Source: Prevotella sp. (GTDB taxonomy: Bacteria; Bacteroidota; Bacteroidia; Bacteroidales; Bacteroidaceae). From it: a stretch of 64,000 nt of DNA. Location of the stretch: assembly GCA_017475265.1 (NCBI GenBank), contig JAFVFY010000056.1:30031-94030 (forward strand), read 5' to 3'. Below are positions 49,930 through 58,366 of the stretch, one piece after another; the stretch's first letter is position 1, and each line of letters begins with the position of its first letter. Under the pieces are notes generated by a model. It was not told the origin of the DNA and searched no databases. It worked only from the letters and a program-made list of their open reading frames with translations. The translations under genes and the position numbers were made by a program.

Positions 49930-51314
49930 ATACAGTCATCGTCGGCGGGACAATTGTGAACGAAGGTACGCAGCGCAAAGGTACCATCGTTATAGAAGAC
50001 AACACCATTACCAGTGTCCTGGCTCCAGACGAGGACATCCCTTCCACCTCCTTTATCTCCTTAACTTCCCAACTCCAAATCATTGATGCCACCGACTGTT
50101 ACGTCCTGCCCGGCATCATCGACACCCACGTACATTTCCGAGAACCAGGCCTGACAGAGAAGGCCGACATTGAGAGCGAGAGTCGCGCTGCCGCTGCCGG
50201 TGGCGTGACGAGCTACATGGAGATGCCCAACACTGTACCTCAGACCACGACGCTGGAGGCACTTACAGACAAATATGTACGCGCCTCCGGGAGCAGCCAC
50301 GTGAACTACTCCTTCTTCTTCGGAGCCACCAACGACAATGTACACCTCTTTTCGAAGCTCGACCCGCACCGCGTGCCGGGCATCAAACTCTTTATGGGCA
50401 GCTCCACGGGCAACATGCTTGTCGATGCCGACGAGAGCCTTGAACAAGTGTTCACCACCGCAGCACGTCTGAACCTCTCTGTCATGGCCCATTGCGAGGA
50501 CACCTCCATCATCAATGCCAACCTCAAGGCCGTCTGCGAGGGCTATGGCAATGACCCGCCCGTGTCGCTCCACCCGCTGATACGCAGCGAGGAAGCCTGT
50601 CTACGCTCCACACAGAAGGCCGTCGAGCTGGCCAGAAAATACAATACGCGGCTGCATGTGGCCCATATCAGTACTGCCGACGAGCTGGAACTCTTCACTC
50701 CTCACTCCTCACTTAAATCTCAACGCTCAAATCTCAACGCTCAAATCACTGCTGAAGTCACCGTAGGCCATCTGCTGTTCTCTTCACAAGACTACTCCCG
50801 TCTAGGCACCCGCATCAAGGTGAACCCCGCCATCAAGAGTCCCGTAGACCAGTTCATGTTGCGCCAGGCCCTCATGGACGGTCGCATCTCCACCATAGGC
50901 ACCGACCATGCCCCTCACCTGCTCTCACAAAAAGAGGGTGGTTGTGTGCGTGCTGCCAGCGGTATGCCGATGGTGCAGTTCGCCCTTCCCGCGATGCTCG
51001 AACTGGTCGATCAGGATGTGCTCACCTTGGAGCGCATGGTCGAACTGATGTGCCACAACCCAGCTAACCTCTTTCATGTGAACCGACGCGGTTTCCTCCA
51101 CCCAGGCTATAAGGCCGACATCACCATCGTGCGGCCTCACAGCCCGTGGACGGTCACACCCGACATCATCGAAAGCAAGTGTGGATGGAGTCCCATGGAG
51201 GGTCACACCTTCCATTGGCGCGTAGAGCGGACACTCTGCAACGGCAACATCGTCTACGATGGACAGCGTGTAGACCCCAAACACAAAGGTCAGGCACTTG
51301 AATTTGAACATTGA
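49926..51314 (+). CDS. pyrC: Dihydroorotase, with in-frame repeat insertion
   Basis: 462 residues. It closes carbamoyl aspartate to dihydroorotate in pyrimidine synthesis. Metal-binding DTHVHFREPG is at residues 66-75; other marks are SYMEMPNTVPQTTT, GIKLFMGSSTGNM (position of the metal Lys in many relatives), MAHCEDTSII, RLHVAHISTADELELF, ISTIGTDHAPHLLSQK with catalytic Asp, and GYKADITIV. Residues about 258-274 (TPHSSLKSQRSNLNAQ) are encoded by a CTCAA array (50699-50747) lying just after the second His site, where relatives have only a short turn. The enzyme is otherwise complete. Confidence 0.93.
   Translation: MNTVIVGGTIVNEGTQRKGTIVIEDNTITSVLAPDEDIPSTSFISLTSQLQIIDATDCYVLPGIIDTHVHFREPGLTEKADIESESRAAAAGGVTSYMEMPNTVPQTTTLEALTDKYVRASGSSHVNYSFFFGATNDNVHLFSKLDPHRVPGIKLFMGSSTGNMLVDADESLEQVFTTAARLNLSVMAHCEDTSIINANLKAVCEGYGNDPPVSLHPLIRSEEACLRSTQKAVELARKYNTRLHVAHISTADELELFTPHSSLKSQRSNLNAQITAEVTVGHLLFSSQDYSRLGTRIKVNPAIKSPVDQFMLRQALMDGRISTIGTDHAPHLLSQKEGGCVRAASGMPMVQFALPAMLELVDQDVLTLERMVELMCHNPANLFHVNRRGFLHPGYKADITIVRPHSPWTVTPDIIESKCGWSPMEGHTFHWRVERTLCNGNIVYDGQRVDPKHKGQALEFEH
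50699..50747 (+). repeat. CTCAA-family array inside pyrC
   Basis: CTCCTCACTCCTCACTTAAA then TCTCAACGCTCAAATCTC and AACGCTCAAATC, in frame. Confidence 0.88.
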
Positions 51315-51354
51315 ATTTCGCAAACAACTATATTATATTAAATGAAACAGAAGA

Positions 51355-52524
51355 GTGATAGCTAGAGCATTTATATATTTAGTTGTGGTGGCCGTTCTGG
51401 CCGATGCCTACCTCCACGTGCGTTTCCTTCGCCGTCTGCGGTGGTGGTGGCAGCTGCTGTGGTGGCTGCCGTCGTTGTTACTGATAGGCTGGGCATGCTG
51501 GCTGCGTCGAGAACCTGACTTCGTGCCTAGCGACATGACGCCACTCCAAACGTTCCTTCTTTCCTACATGGTCACCGTCATTCCCAAGGCCCTGTTCGCC
51601 CTGTGCGACGCCGTAGAGCTGGCTCTTGGCCACTGGTGGAAGAGAGGCCGCATGGCAGGACTGACGGCTGGCGCCATTGCCGCCGTAGCCACGGTGGTTG
51701 CCATCTGTTACAGTTACTTCGTGGGTTTCTACCGTTTTGAGGTCACCCGTGTGGAGTTGGCCTTCAACGACTTGCCAAAGAACTTCGACGGCTACCGCAT
51801 TGTGCTCTGGAGCGATGCCCACGTAGGCACGCTCACTGGCGAAAGGCAAAGCCTCCTGGCCCGGGCTATTGACAGCATCAACGCACAGAAGGCCGACATG
51901 GTGGTCTTCACCGGAGACCTGCAGAACGCACGTCCGCAGGAGATAGAGCCACACAAAGAATTGCTCAGCAGCATCAAGGCCCGCGATGGTGTATTCTCCG
52001 TCATGGGTAACCACGACTATCCGGTTTATAGCGGAGCCGACGAATTCCAGAAATATGCTGACCTAGGCACCCGCTGCAGCATCGACGAGGAGCTGGGATG
52101 GACACAACTGAATAACGGGCACCGCACCATCCGGCGTGGCGACGAACACATCATCATCGCTGGCATGGAGAACGACGGTGAGGGCAAGAGCGACCGTGAC
52201 CCGCAGCTGGGCGACATCCAAATAGCCCTGTGGGGTGTGAGCCGCGACGAGTTCGTCATCATGCTCGAGCACGACCCGCGCTCCTGGCGTCGTAACATTC
52301 TGCCGCACAGCCATACGCAACTCACCCTTAGCGGACACACGCACGCCATGCAGCTTTCCCTCTTCGGATGGTCACCTGTAAGCCTCGTATACAAGGAGGC
52401 CTGGGGACTATACCGCATAGGACAGCGCGCACTCTACGTCACCAAGGGCTTGGGCGGAGTCATTCCCTTCCGCCTCGGTGCTTCTGGCGAAATCGTAGTC
52501 ATTACATTGAAAAACAAACAATGA
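51355..52524 (+). CDS. Membrane metallophosphoesterase
   Basis: 389 residues from GTG 51355; an ATG 13 bases upstream is out of frame and soon stopped. Four membrane helices span residues 1-125 (AFIYLVVVAVLADAYLHV, LLWWLPSLLLIGWACWL, LSYMVTVIPKALFALCDAV, LTAGAIAAVATVVAICYSYF). The calcineurin-like domain follows with all motifs: DGYRIVLWSDAHVGT, DMVVFTGDLQN, FSVMGNHDYPVY, IIIAGMEND and LTLSGHTHAMQL. This matches the YkuE/CpdA-like membrane phosphoesterases; the substrate is unknown, possibly a lipid such as a UDP-diacylglucosamine-type compound. Nine bases separate it from plsC. Confidence 0.9.
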   Translation: MIARAFIYLVVVAVLADAYLHVRFLRRLRWWWQLLWWLPSLLLIGWACWLRREPDFVPSDMTPLQTFLLSYMVTVIPKALFALCDAVELALGHWWKRGRMAGLTAGAIAAVATVVAICYSYFVGFYRFEVTRVELAFNDLPKNFDGYRIVLWSDAHVGTLTGERQSLLARAIDSINAQKADMVVFTGDLQNARPQEIEPHKELLSSIKARDGVFSVMGNHDYPVYSGADEFQKYADLGTRCSIDEELGWTQLNNGHRTIRRGDEHIIIAGMENDGEGKSDRDPQLGDIQIALWGVSRDEFVIMLEHDPRSWRRNILPHSHTQLTLSGHTHAMQLSLFGWSPVSLVYKEAWGLYRIGQRALYVTKGLGGVIPFRLGASGEIVVITLKNKQ

Positions 52525-52533
52525 ATAATCCTC

Positions 52534-53304
52534 ATGACACCTGTTATGAAATACTTGTACCGCCTTTATTTTCTGTTCATAGGATTCCCGTTGGCCATCG
52601 TAGCCACCCTGCTCACGTCGCTCACCACCATTATTGGCTGTTCCCTGGGCAACGGCCATTTCTGGGGCTACTACCCCGCCCATATCTGGGGGCGTGTCAT
52701 GCTGTGGGTCTCACTCATCCCCGTGAAGGTAGAGGGTCGCAAGAACCTTGAGCCGGGTCAGAGCTACGTCTTCGTGGCCAACCACCAGGGAGCCTACGAC
52801 ATTTTCCTCATCTACGGATACCTCAACCGAAACTTCAAATGGATGATGAAGTACCAGATAGGGAGCATACCCTTCGTGGGCTTTGCCTGCAAGAAGGCCC
52901 ACCACATCTTCGTGGACAAGCGGGGTCCAAAGAAGATTAAGGCCACCTATGACGCCGCCCGCGAAACGCTCAAGGACGGAATGAGCGTCACCATGTTCCC
53001 CGAGGGTTCTCGCTCCTTTACCGGACACATGGGCATCTTCCGCAAGGGAGCCTTTGCCTTGGCCGATGAGCTGCAGCTGCCTGTTGTGCCAATGACCATC
53101 AACGGTTCGTTCAACATCATGCCACGCCAGCGCGACTTCCACTTCCCCTGCTGGCACCGTCTCACCCTCACCATTCACGCTCCCATCTATCCTGTAGGCC
53201 AAGGTCCCGACAACGTCCAGGCCACACTCCACCAGGCTTACGACTCCGTCATGTCGGCACTGGAGCCAGAGTTTCAAGGGTACGTGGAGAATCCTGACCA
53301 GTAG
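52534..53304 (+). CDS. plsC: 1-acyl-sn-glycerol-3-phosphate acyltransferase
   Basis: 256 residues; ATG 52534 or 52546. It acylates lysophosphatidic acid to phosphatidic acid in phospholipid synthesis. N-terminal membrane helix (LYFLFIGFPLAIVATLLTSL). Acyltransferase block I is VANHQGAYDI (NHx4D, H84 and D89), block II KYQIGSIPFVGFACKKAHHIFVDK, block III MFPEGSRSFTGHMGIFRKGAFALA and block IV VVPMTINGSF. It overlaps no neighbour but is only nine bases after the phosphoesterase gene, with which it may act in envelope lipid turnover. Confidence 0.92.
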   Translation: MTPVMKYLYRLYFLFIGFPLAIVATLLTSLTTIIGCSLGNGHFWGYYPAHIWGRVMLWVSLIPVKVEGRKNLEPGQSYVFVANHQGAYDIFLIYGYLNRNFKWMMKYQIGSIPFVGFACKKAHHIFVDKRGPKKIKATYDAARETLKDGMSVTMFPEGSRSFTGHMGIFRKGAFALADELQLPVVPMTINGSFNIMPRQRDFHFPCWHRLTLTIHAPIYPVGQGPDNVQATLHQAYDSVMSALEPEFQGYVENPDQ

Positions 53305-53307
53305 ACG

Positions 53308-53997
53308 ATGATGCAGACAGAGATACATACTTGTGCAGAACTGTCGGACTTCGTGCAGCAGGTGGGGTTCCTTCCACTACTGGACAGCGGCATACGTGGT
53401 TTCTCGGCCGAGGAGTTGGTAGACGACGACTGTCGTTACGTGATGCTCCCCGACGGTGGATGGGACTGGCCACTTTGGAAATGGAAAGGCCCTGTAGTGA
53501 CGGGTGGCAACTGCGTCTACGGTAAGTTCTTCAACAAGAAAGCAGGCTTCGTCAGCTTGGAGTGGTGGCCCGACCTATGTAACTTTCGCCGTCATGTTCA
53601 TCCGGCTCCAGAAGAAGGTTCCATCGAGGAAACCATTCTGATTACCCTTCAGGAACATGGAAGCCTCATCACCCGTGAGCTGCGCGCCCTGTGCGGCTTC
53701 GACGGGCCGAAGATGAGAAGCCGCTTCGACAGCTACATCACCCGTCTGCAGATGGCGTGCCGCATCGTCACCGAAGATTTCGTCTACCCAGTAGACAAGC
53801 ACGGCCATGAATACGGCTGGGGATGGTCGCTGCTCACCACCCCCGAACGGCTCTATGGTCGAGATGCATGCCAATGCGAACGTTCACCCCAGGAGTCTTT
53901 CTGGCGCATGGTCGGCCATCTGCAGTCATACCTTCCCACTATCAACCCTCAACTCTCAACGCTCAACAAATTACAAATAGCAAGAATCCTGAAATAA
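53308..53997 (+). CDS. AlkZ-related protein (winged-helix DNA-glycosylase-like family)
   Basis: 229 residues; ATG 53308 or 53311. The pattern VQQVGFLPLLDSGIRGFSAEELV, YVMLPDGGWDWPLWKWKGPVV, YGKFFNKKAGFVSLEWWPDLCNFRR and a helical region TLQEHGSLITRELRALCGF..MRSRFDSYITRLQMACRIV is that of a small AlkZ/YcaQ-related family found in gut anaerobes. Full AlkZ enzymes open DNA interstrand crosslinks; the short relatives keep winged-helix parts but activity is unproved. The C-terminal INPQLSTLNKLQIARILK contains a CTCAA-type array (53939-53967) that appears to have replaced or extended the normal end. Confidence 0.72.
   Translation: MMQTEIHTCAELSDFVQQVGFLPLLDSGIRGFSAEELVDDDCRYVMLPDGGWDWPLWKWKGPVVTGGNCVYGKFFNKKAGFVSLEWWPDLCNFRRHVHPAPEEGSIEETILITLQEHGSLITRELRALCGFDGPKMRSRFDSYITRLQMACRIVTEDFVYPVDKHGHEYGWGWSLLTTPERLYGRDACQCERSPQESFWRMVGHLQSYLPTINPQLSTLNKLQIARILK
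53939..53967 (+). repeat. CTCAA-family array near the 3' end of the AlkZ-related gene
   Basis: CTATCAACCCTCAACTCTCA and ACGCTCAACA, in frame, giving TINPQLSTLNK. Confidence 0.85.
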
Positions 53998-54006
53998 TTG
54001 AATGAT

Positions 54007-55197
54007 ATGAATATCAACTCTCAACTCTCAACTCTAAACTCTAAAACCTCATTCCCCCTTGACAAGTTTGCGCCCCTGCGCACCCCGTTCTACTACTACG
54101 ACATGGATTTGCTGCGGCAGACGCTCGACGCCATTAACCGCGAGGCCAAGAAGCATGAGGGCTTCGTAGTTCACTATGCCGTGAAAGCCAATGCCAATAC
54201 GAAAGTACTTCGTGCTATCCGCCAGGCCGGTCTGGGTGCCGACTGTGTGAGTGGTGGCGAAATCGAGGCCTGCGTCAAGGCCGGCTTCCCTGGAGAGAAG
54301 ATCGTCTATGCCGGCGTGGGCAAGAGTGACTGGGAAATCAACCTGGGACTCGACAACGACATCTTCTGTTTCAACGTGGAGAGCATCCCCGAACTGGAGG
54401 TCATCAACGAGCTGGCCGCAGCAAAGGGAAAGGTGGCCCGTGTGGCCTTCCGCCTGAACCCTAACGTTGGGGCACACACCCACGCCAACATCACTACAGG
54501 CTTGGCCGAGAACAAGTTCGGCATCGCCATGCGCGACATGATTCCTGTTATAGAGCGGGCACAGCAGATGGAGAACGTGCACGTCGTAGGACTACACTTT
54601 CACATCGGCTCGCAGATTCTCGACATGGGCGACTTCCAGGCCCTGTGTAACCGCGTGAATGAGTTGCAGGACGAGTTGGAGCGCCACCACCTGAGCGTGG
54701 AGCACATCAATGTGGGCGGCGGTCTGGGCATTGACTACCAGCACCCCAACCGTGTGCCACTGCCCGACTTCCGTGCCTACTTCGACACCTACGCCCGGAA
54801 ACTGAAACTGCGCCCAGGCCAGACCCTGCACTTCGAGCTGGGACGCGCCGTAGTGGCACAGATGGGAACACTCATTACGCGTACATTATATATAAAGGAG
54901 GGAGCTGTGAAGAAGTTCGCCATCGTCGATGCTGGCTTTACCGACCTCATCCGTCCCGCTCTCTATCAGGCCTATCATAAGATAGAGAACATCTCGAGCG
55001 ACGAGCCGCTGGACACCTACGACGTGGTAGGTCCCATCTGTGAGTCGACCGATGTATTTGCTAAGCAGATAGACCTGAACCGCTGTCACCGTGGCGACTT
55101 GCTCGCCATACGCTCTGCAGGGGCCTACGGCGAAATCATGGCCTCACAGTATAACTGCCGACCTCTGCCCCAGGGGTATGTCAGTGATGAAATCTAA
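54007..55197 (+). CDS. lysA: Diaminopimelate decarboxylase
   Basis: 396 residues from ATG 54007. It decarboxylates meso-diaminopimelate to lysine with PLP. Seen: RTPFYYYDMDLLRQTL, PLP Lys in VVHYAVKANANTKVLR, GADCVSGGEIEACVKAGF, GLHFHIGSQILD, VGGGLGIDYQ, the Arg/Glu in HFELGRAVVAQMGTLITRTLYIK and the active-site Cys in VVGPICESTDVFAK. The first 15 residues (MNINSQLSTLNSKTS) are coded by a CTCAA/CTAAA array, placed before the normal family start FPLDKFAPLRTPFYYYD. Either the array now supplies the start codon or it has been added to the N-terminus. Confidence 0.93.
   Translation: MNINSQLSTLNSKTSFPLDKFAPLRTPFYYYDMDLLRQTLDAINREAKKHEGFVVHYAVKANANTKVLRAIRQAGLGADCVSGGEIEACVKAGFPGEKIVYAGVGKSDWEINLGLDNDIFCFNVESIPELEVINELAAAKGKVARVAFRLNPNVGAHTHANITTGLAENKFGIAMRDMIPVIERAQQMENVHVVGLHFHIGSQILDMGDFQALCNRVNELQDELERHHLSVEHINVGGGLGIDYQHPNRVPLPDFRAYFDTYARKLKLRPGQTLHFELGRAVVAQMGTLITRTLYIKEGAVKKFAIVDAGFTDLIRPALYQAYHKIENISSDEPLDTYDVVGPICESTDVFAKQIDLNRCHRGDLLAIRSAGAYGEIMASQYNCRPLPQGYVSDEI
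54011..54047 (+). repeat. CTCAA/CTAAA array forming the lysA N-terminus
   Basis: ATATCAACTCTCAACTCTCA then ACTCTAAACTCTAAAAC, in frame with lysA. Confidence 0.88.
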
Positions 55198-55262
55198 AGT
55201 CAACTCTCTCAACTCTCAACACTCAACTCTAAACCCTAAACTCTCAACTCTAAACATTAATG
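55198..55262 (+). repeat. CTCAA-family array between lysA and the dockerin-bearing gene
   Basis: AGTCAACTCTCTCAACTCTC then AACACTCAACTCTAAACC and further CTAAACTCTCAACTCTAAAC units fill the spacer. Confidence 0.9.
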
Positions 55263-55264
55263 CT

Positions 55265-55273
55265 ATGAAATAG
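55265..55273 (+). other. Amber codon at position 3 of a signal peptide (ATG-AAA-TAG)
   Basis: ATG AAA TAG is followed in frame by TTT TTA TCA TTA TTG CTT TTT. Reading through the TAG as Lys gives MKKFLSLLLFLGSFIVAHA, a textbook signal peptide joined to the long open frame below. AAG to TAG is a single-base change. Confidence 0.85.
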
Positions 55274-55285
55274 TTTTTATCATTA

Positions 55286-58200
55286 TTGCTTTTTCTAGGA
55301 AGTTTCATTGTGGCTCATGCTGACGAACTGCTAGTGGGCGGCGTGACCGTCGACTTGACACGGTCGGGTTATGTTACGGGAACGAATATCCAGGGCACCG
55401 TCTATTATGAGGCCAATGAGCGGATGTTAAAACTGACCAATGCCACTATCACCACCGACATGATTGGCATCGCTGCCGACGTTTCGAGAGGTAGCAGTTT
55501 GGACTTCCGCGTCTATTTATCCAGTAAGAATACCATCAATTCCGGACGTGTCTCGGTGCGTGCCGACAAAAACATTTTGTTTTGCGGAAATGGCGATTTG
55601 AAGCTTAACGGCCCAGGCAATTTCATCAACAAATGCAAGATGACAGTCTATGCCTGTAGGGTCACTGTCAATTCTACAGCCAACGATGCTTTCCACTCCA
55701 TGGACAATGGAAATGCCGACCTTGAACTGGCATACCACGGAGCGTTGAAAGCCACCTGTAAAGAAACCGTCCTCAAAAACTTCAACGACATCAAGTATAG
55801 CACTGGCAAGCTCCTCAGTGGCAGCCCTACAGGAACTGAGATGATGATTGGCAAAGACTACGAGCTGAAAATCGGCGGTATAAAGGTGACGCCGTTCAAT
55901 CGTGATGAAGTCAGCGGTCCAAACATCGAGGGTAAGGTGAGTGTGAGTTTCGTCGACAACTATTCTGGCGTGAAAATAAGCCTTAATAACGCCAAAATAA
56001 GCAACAGCAACTACGGTATAGATTACAATAACCAGGAAAAAGACATTACCCTCGCACTGACTGGAGAGAACTCCATCACTGCCACCACACGAGGACTTAC
56101 TGGCTGGACAGGCAGAGACTGTGGCGCATACAATATAGAAGGCAAGGGTTCCGACAAGCTCACTATCCAATCACACACAGGTATCTCACACCAGGGCAAT
56201 CTCAAAGTGAAGGACTGTGTCCTTGATATCAAAGCGAGTGCTTTGGGTATTGACCTCTGGAATTACGGAAAGCTCACAGCAGACAATGCAACCTTACACG
56301 CAAAGACTACTAAAGAAAACGGAGCCGCCATCGGCAATCTCACTGGAGTGACATATCTCAACGGATGTACAGAGACCAAACCGTTGAGAGCTGGCTACGA
56401 CCAGAGGAACAACAGTATCTCCGCGGGTTCCAGCGACCCCAATGTGATGCTCAGTGAAGTGACCATCGAGCCGACTTACGGCGTTATCGTTTGTGGTCAT
56501 ATTCTCAAGAAGTCGATGGGAACGGAGACTTTCAGCATCACCGACGAAGACATCAGTGGAAAGGTGATGTACGACCCTAGTCAAAACTGCCTCATACTGT
56601 CTGACGGTGCTACTTTGGGGATTGTTGGCGAATTTAAAACCGACCCTGCCACTATCGAGGTGCTTAAAGTTAACAGAGATGTCTATTCAGATGCCAAACC
56701 CTTCATCATCTACAGCGATGGTAACAGCACCAATACAATCAACGACAACGTTAAAGGCGGTAGCGGAAACGCCATCTTCAGCTATAACGACATTGTCATC
56801 ACAGGCGACGCGCCACTTGATGTCTATTCCCAGTTCGGCATAAGTTTTTTCGGCAACCACTATCTGCACATCAGTCTTAAAGCCGACTTCTCTGATTACT
56901 CCTTCAGCAAAGCGGTAGGCTCGGTCAGCTCTCCAGATGATTATTTCACACTTGGCCTCAATCCAGAAGAAAACGCCACCTATACCTACAGGTTTAAGAG
57001 CGAAATCAGTCCGGTATTCGAGCAACTCGCCGTCCTCGACAAACCCGACAAATTCACGGTCATTGCACCCTTCAATGCCACGTATGATGACATGGAGAAG
57101 GCAGTTGTGGCCGAGGGTCAGTCAGTAATCAACGAATGGGTGGTCTTTGGATTCCCCTGTGCCGAGGGCTATATGTGCATTGCCGACACCGACCCATTCG
57201 TAAAAAACCAACGGATATACCCCTATATGAATCTCAACTTCAGCGTCTGGTGCCAACAGTTCTATGAGACATGGAAGAAGGAGAAACACGACATCATCCA
57301 CATATACAAAACAAAGGAAGAGGCCGTCAATAGCACCTACACGCACGAACTGAACTGGGACGGAAAGGTTCCCCTCACACGAGTGCTCGCCCTGCATGGC
57401 AATCTAAACGGAGATAACGATGTCAGCATAGACACTCAGTACAAGATTTACACATGGAAGTTCGAGCTGGTGGACTACAATAGCACTGCTCTTTCCTATG
57501 GCTCAGGTGCCGACCAATACGCATGGCTCGACGGAGACGTGCTGAAAGCCTGCTCTATTACAACAGATGGCAAGCGTGATCCTGACCACCAGAGCCGTAG
57601 AAGTATCGGACAAGAACCGTTGCTGAAAGTGCAAGTGTTCGACGTGTACGGAGAATTGGTGACGGGAGGCTACATAAAGTTCAGAATTGGCGATGTTCGC
57701 GATGATTATGAAGTCAAAGTTAGCCTGTCGGAGGCCGAGAAAGTATCATCAGGAACAGGAACAGAATATCGTTTCAAGTTCTACGAGCTAGAGGAAAAGG
57801 CACTTGATGCAATGCGGGACGAACATATATCGAAGGCTGAGTTTGAAACCAATTATTGCTTCGCACAGGATCCGTCCTCACCATTTGATTATTTCGAAAC
57901 ACCACTCAGAGAGTATAATTCATTTGGTAACAATGTGGTGATTAAACCCATACAATGCTATGCCAAATATGGAGGAATGTGGATTAAGTCTGGCTTACAT
58001 TCTATATTGGAAAACATTAATGACACCAACCGCTTGGGTACATTCCAGATGACCATATCAGGCGATGACAATTACTTCGGATGGACACTCACCGATAGTC
58101 AGCGCGAAAAGATGGGGTACGAAAAGGTGGCCGTGCGCCTCTACGATCCTTATCTTACATTCCATGATGTCTATCTTGTGTTCTCGGTTAATGACAGCCC

Positions 58201-58366
58201 CAAGGGCGATATCAACTTGGACGGCGTGGTTGACGTGGCCGACGTGGCAACCGTCATCGATGCCATGGCCAGTGGAATATACGATAGCAACTACGACGTG
58301 AACGGAGATGGTGTGGTTGACGTGGCCGACATTGCCACCATTATCGACCTCATGGCAGGGCAGTAA
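55286..58366 (+). CDS. Large secreted protein with C-terminal dockerin-like repeats; start disrupted by a nonsense codon
   Basis: 1026 codons open from TTG 55286. The natural start is almost surely ATG 55265, whose third codon is TAG; a start at the TTG would leave LFLGSFIVAHA without the basic n-region. The body has beta-helix-like repeats in the first 550 residues (VTVDLTRSGYV, ISLNNAKISNSNYGIDYNNQ, LTIQSHTGISHQGNLKVKDC, IEGKGSDKL), a mixed region, and at the end two calcium-binding loops (DINLDGVVDVADVATVIDAM, DVNGDGVVDVADIATIIDLM) as in the BspA-like protein at 35720. No catalytic motif is recognised. It may be a recently inactivated surface protein or be expressed by readthrough or alternative start. 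Its 3' end overlaps the BaiN-like gene by 17 bp. Confidence 0.75.
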   Translation: MLFLGSFIVAHADELLVGGVTVDLTRSGYVTGTNIQGTVYYEANERMLKLTNATITTDMIGIAADVSRGSSLDFRVYLSSKNTINSGRVSVRADKNILFCGNGDLKLNGPGNFINKCKMTVYACRVTVNSTANDAFHSMDNGNADLELAYHGALKATCKETVLKNFNDIKYSTGKLLSGSPTGTEMMIGKDYELKIGGIKVTPFNRDEVSGPNIEGKVSVSFVDNYSGVKISLNNAKISNSNYGIDYNNQEKDITLALTGENSITATTRGLTGWTGRDCGAYNIEGKGSDKLTIQSHTGISHQGNLKVKDCVLDIKASALGIDLWNYGKLTADNATLHAKTTKENGAAIGNLTGVTYLNGCTETKPLRAGYDQRNNSISAGSSDPNVMLSEVTIEPTYGVIVCGHILKKSMGTETFSITDEDISGKVMYDPSQNCLILSDGATLGIVGEFKTDPATIEVLKVNRDVYSDAKPFIIYSDGNSTNTINDNVKGGSGNAIFSYNDIVITGDAPLDVYSQFGISFFGNHYLHISLKADFSDYSFSKAVGSVSSPDDYFTLGLNPEENATYTYRFKSEISPVFEQLAVLDKPDKFTVIAPFNATYDDMEKAVVAEGQSVINEWVVFGFPCAEGYMCIADTDPFVKNQRIYPYMNLNFSVWCQQFYETWKKEKHDIIHIYKTKEEAVNSTYTHELNWDGKVPLTRVLALHGNLNGDNDVSIDTQYKIYTWKFELVDYNSTALSYGSGADQYAWLDGDVLKACSITTDGKRDPDHQSRRSIGQEPLLKVQVFDVYGELVTGGYIKFRIGDVRDDYEVKVSLSEAEKVSSGTGTEYRFKFYELEEKALDAMRDEHISKAEFETNYCFAQDPSSPFDYFETPLREYNSFGNNVVIKPIQCYAKYGGMWIKSGLHSILENINDTNRLGTFQMTISGDDNYFGWTLTDSQREKMGYEKVAVRLYDPYLTFHDVYLVFSVNDSPKGDINLDGVVDVADVATVIDAMASGIYDSNYDVNGDGVVDVADIATIIDLMAGQ

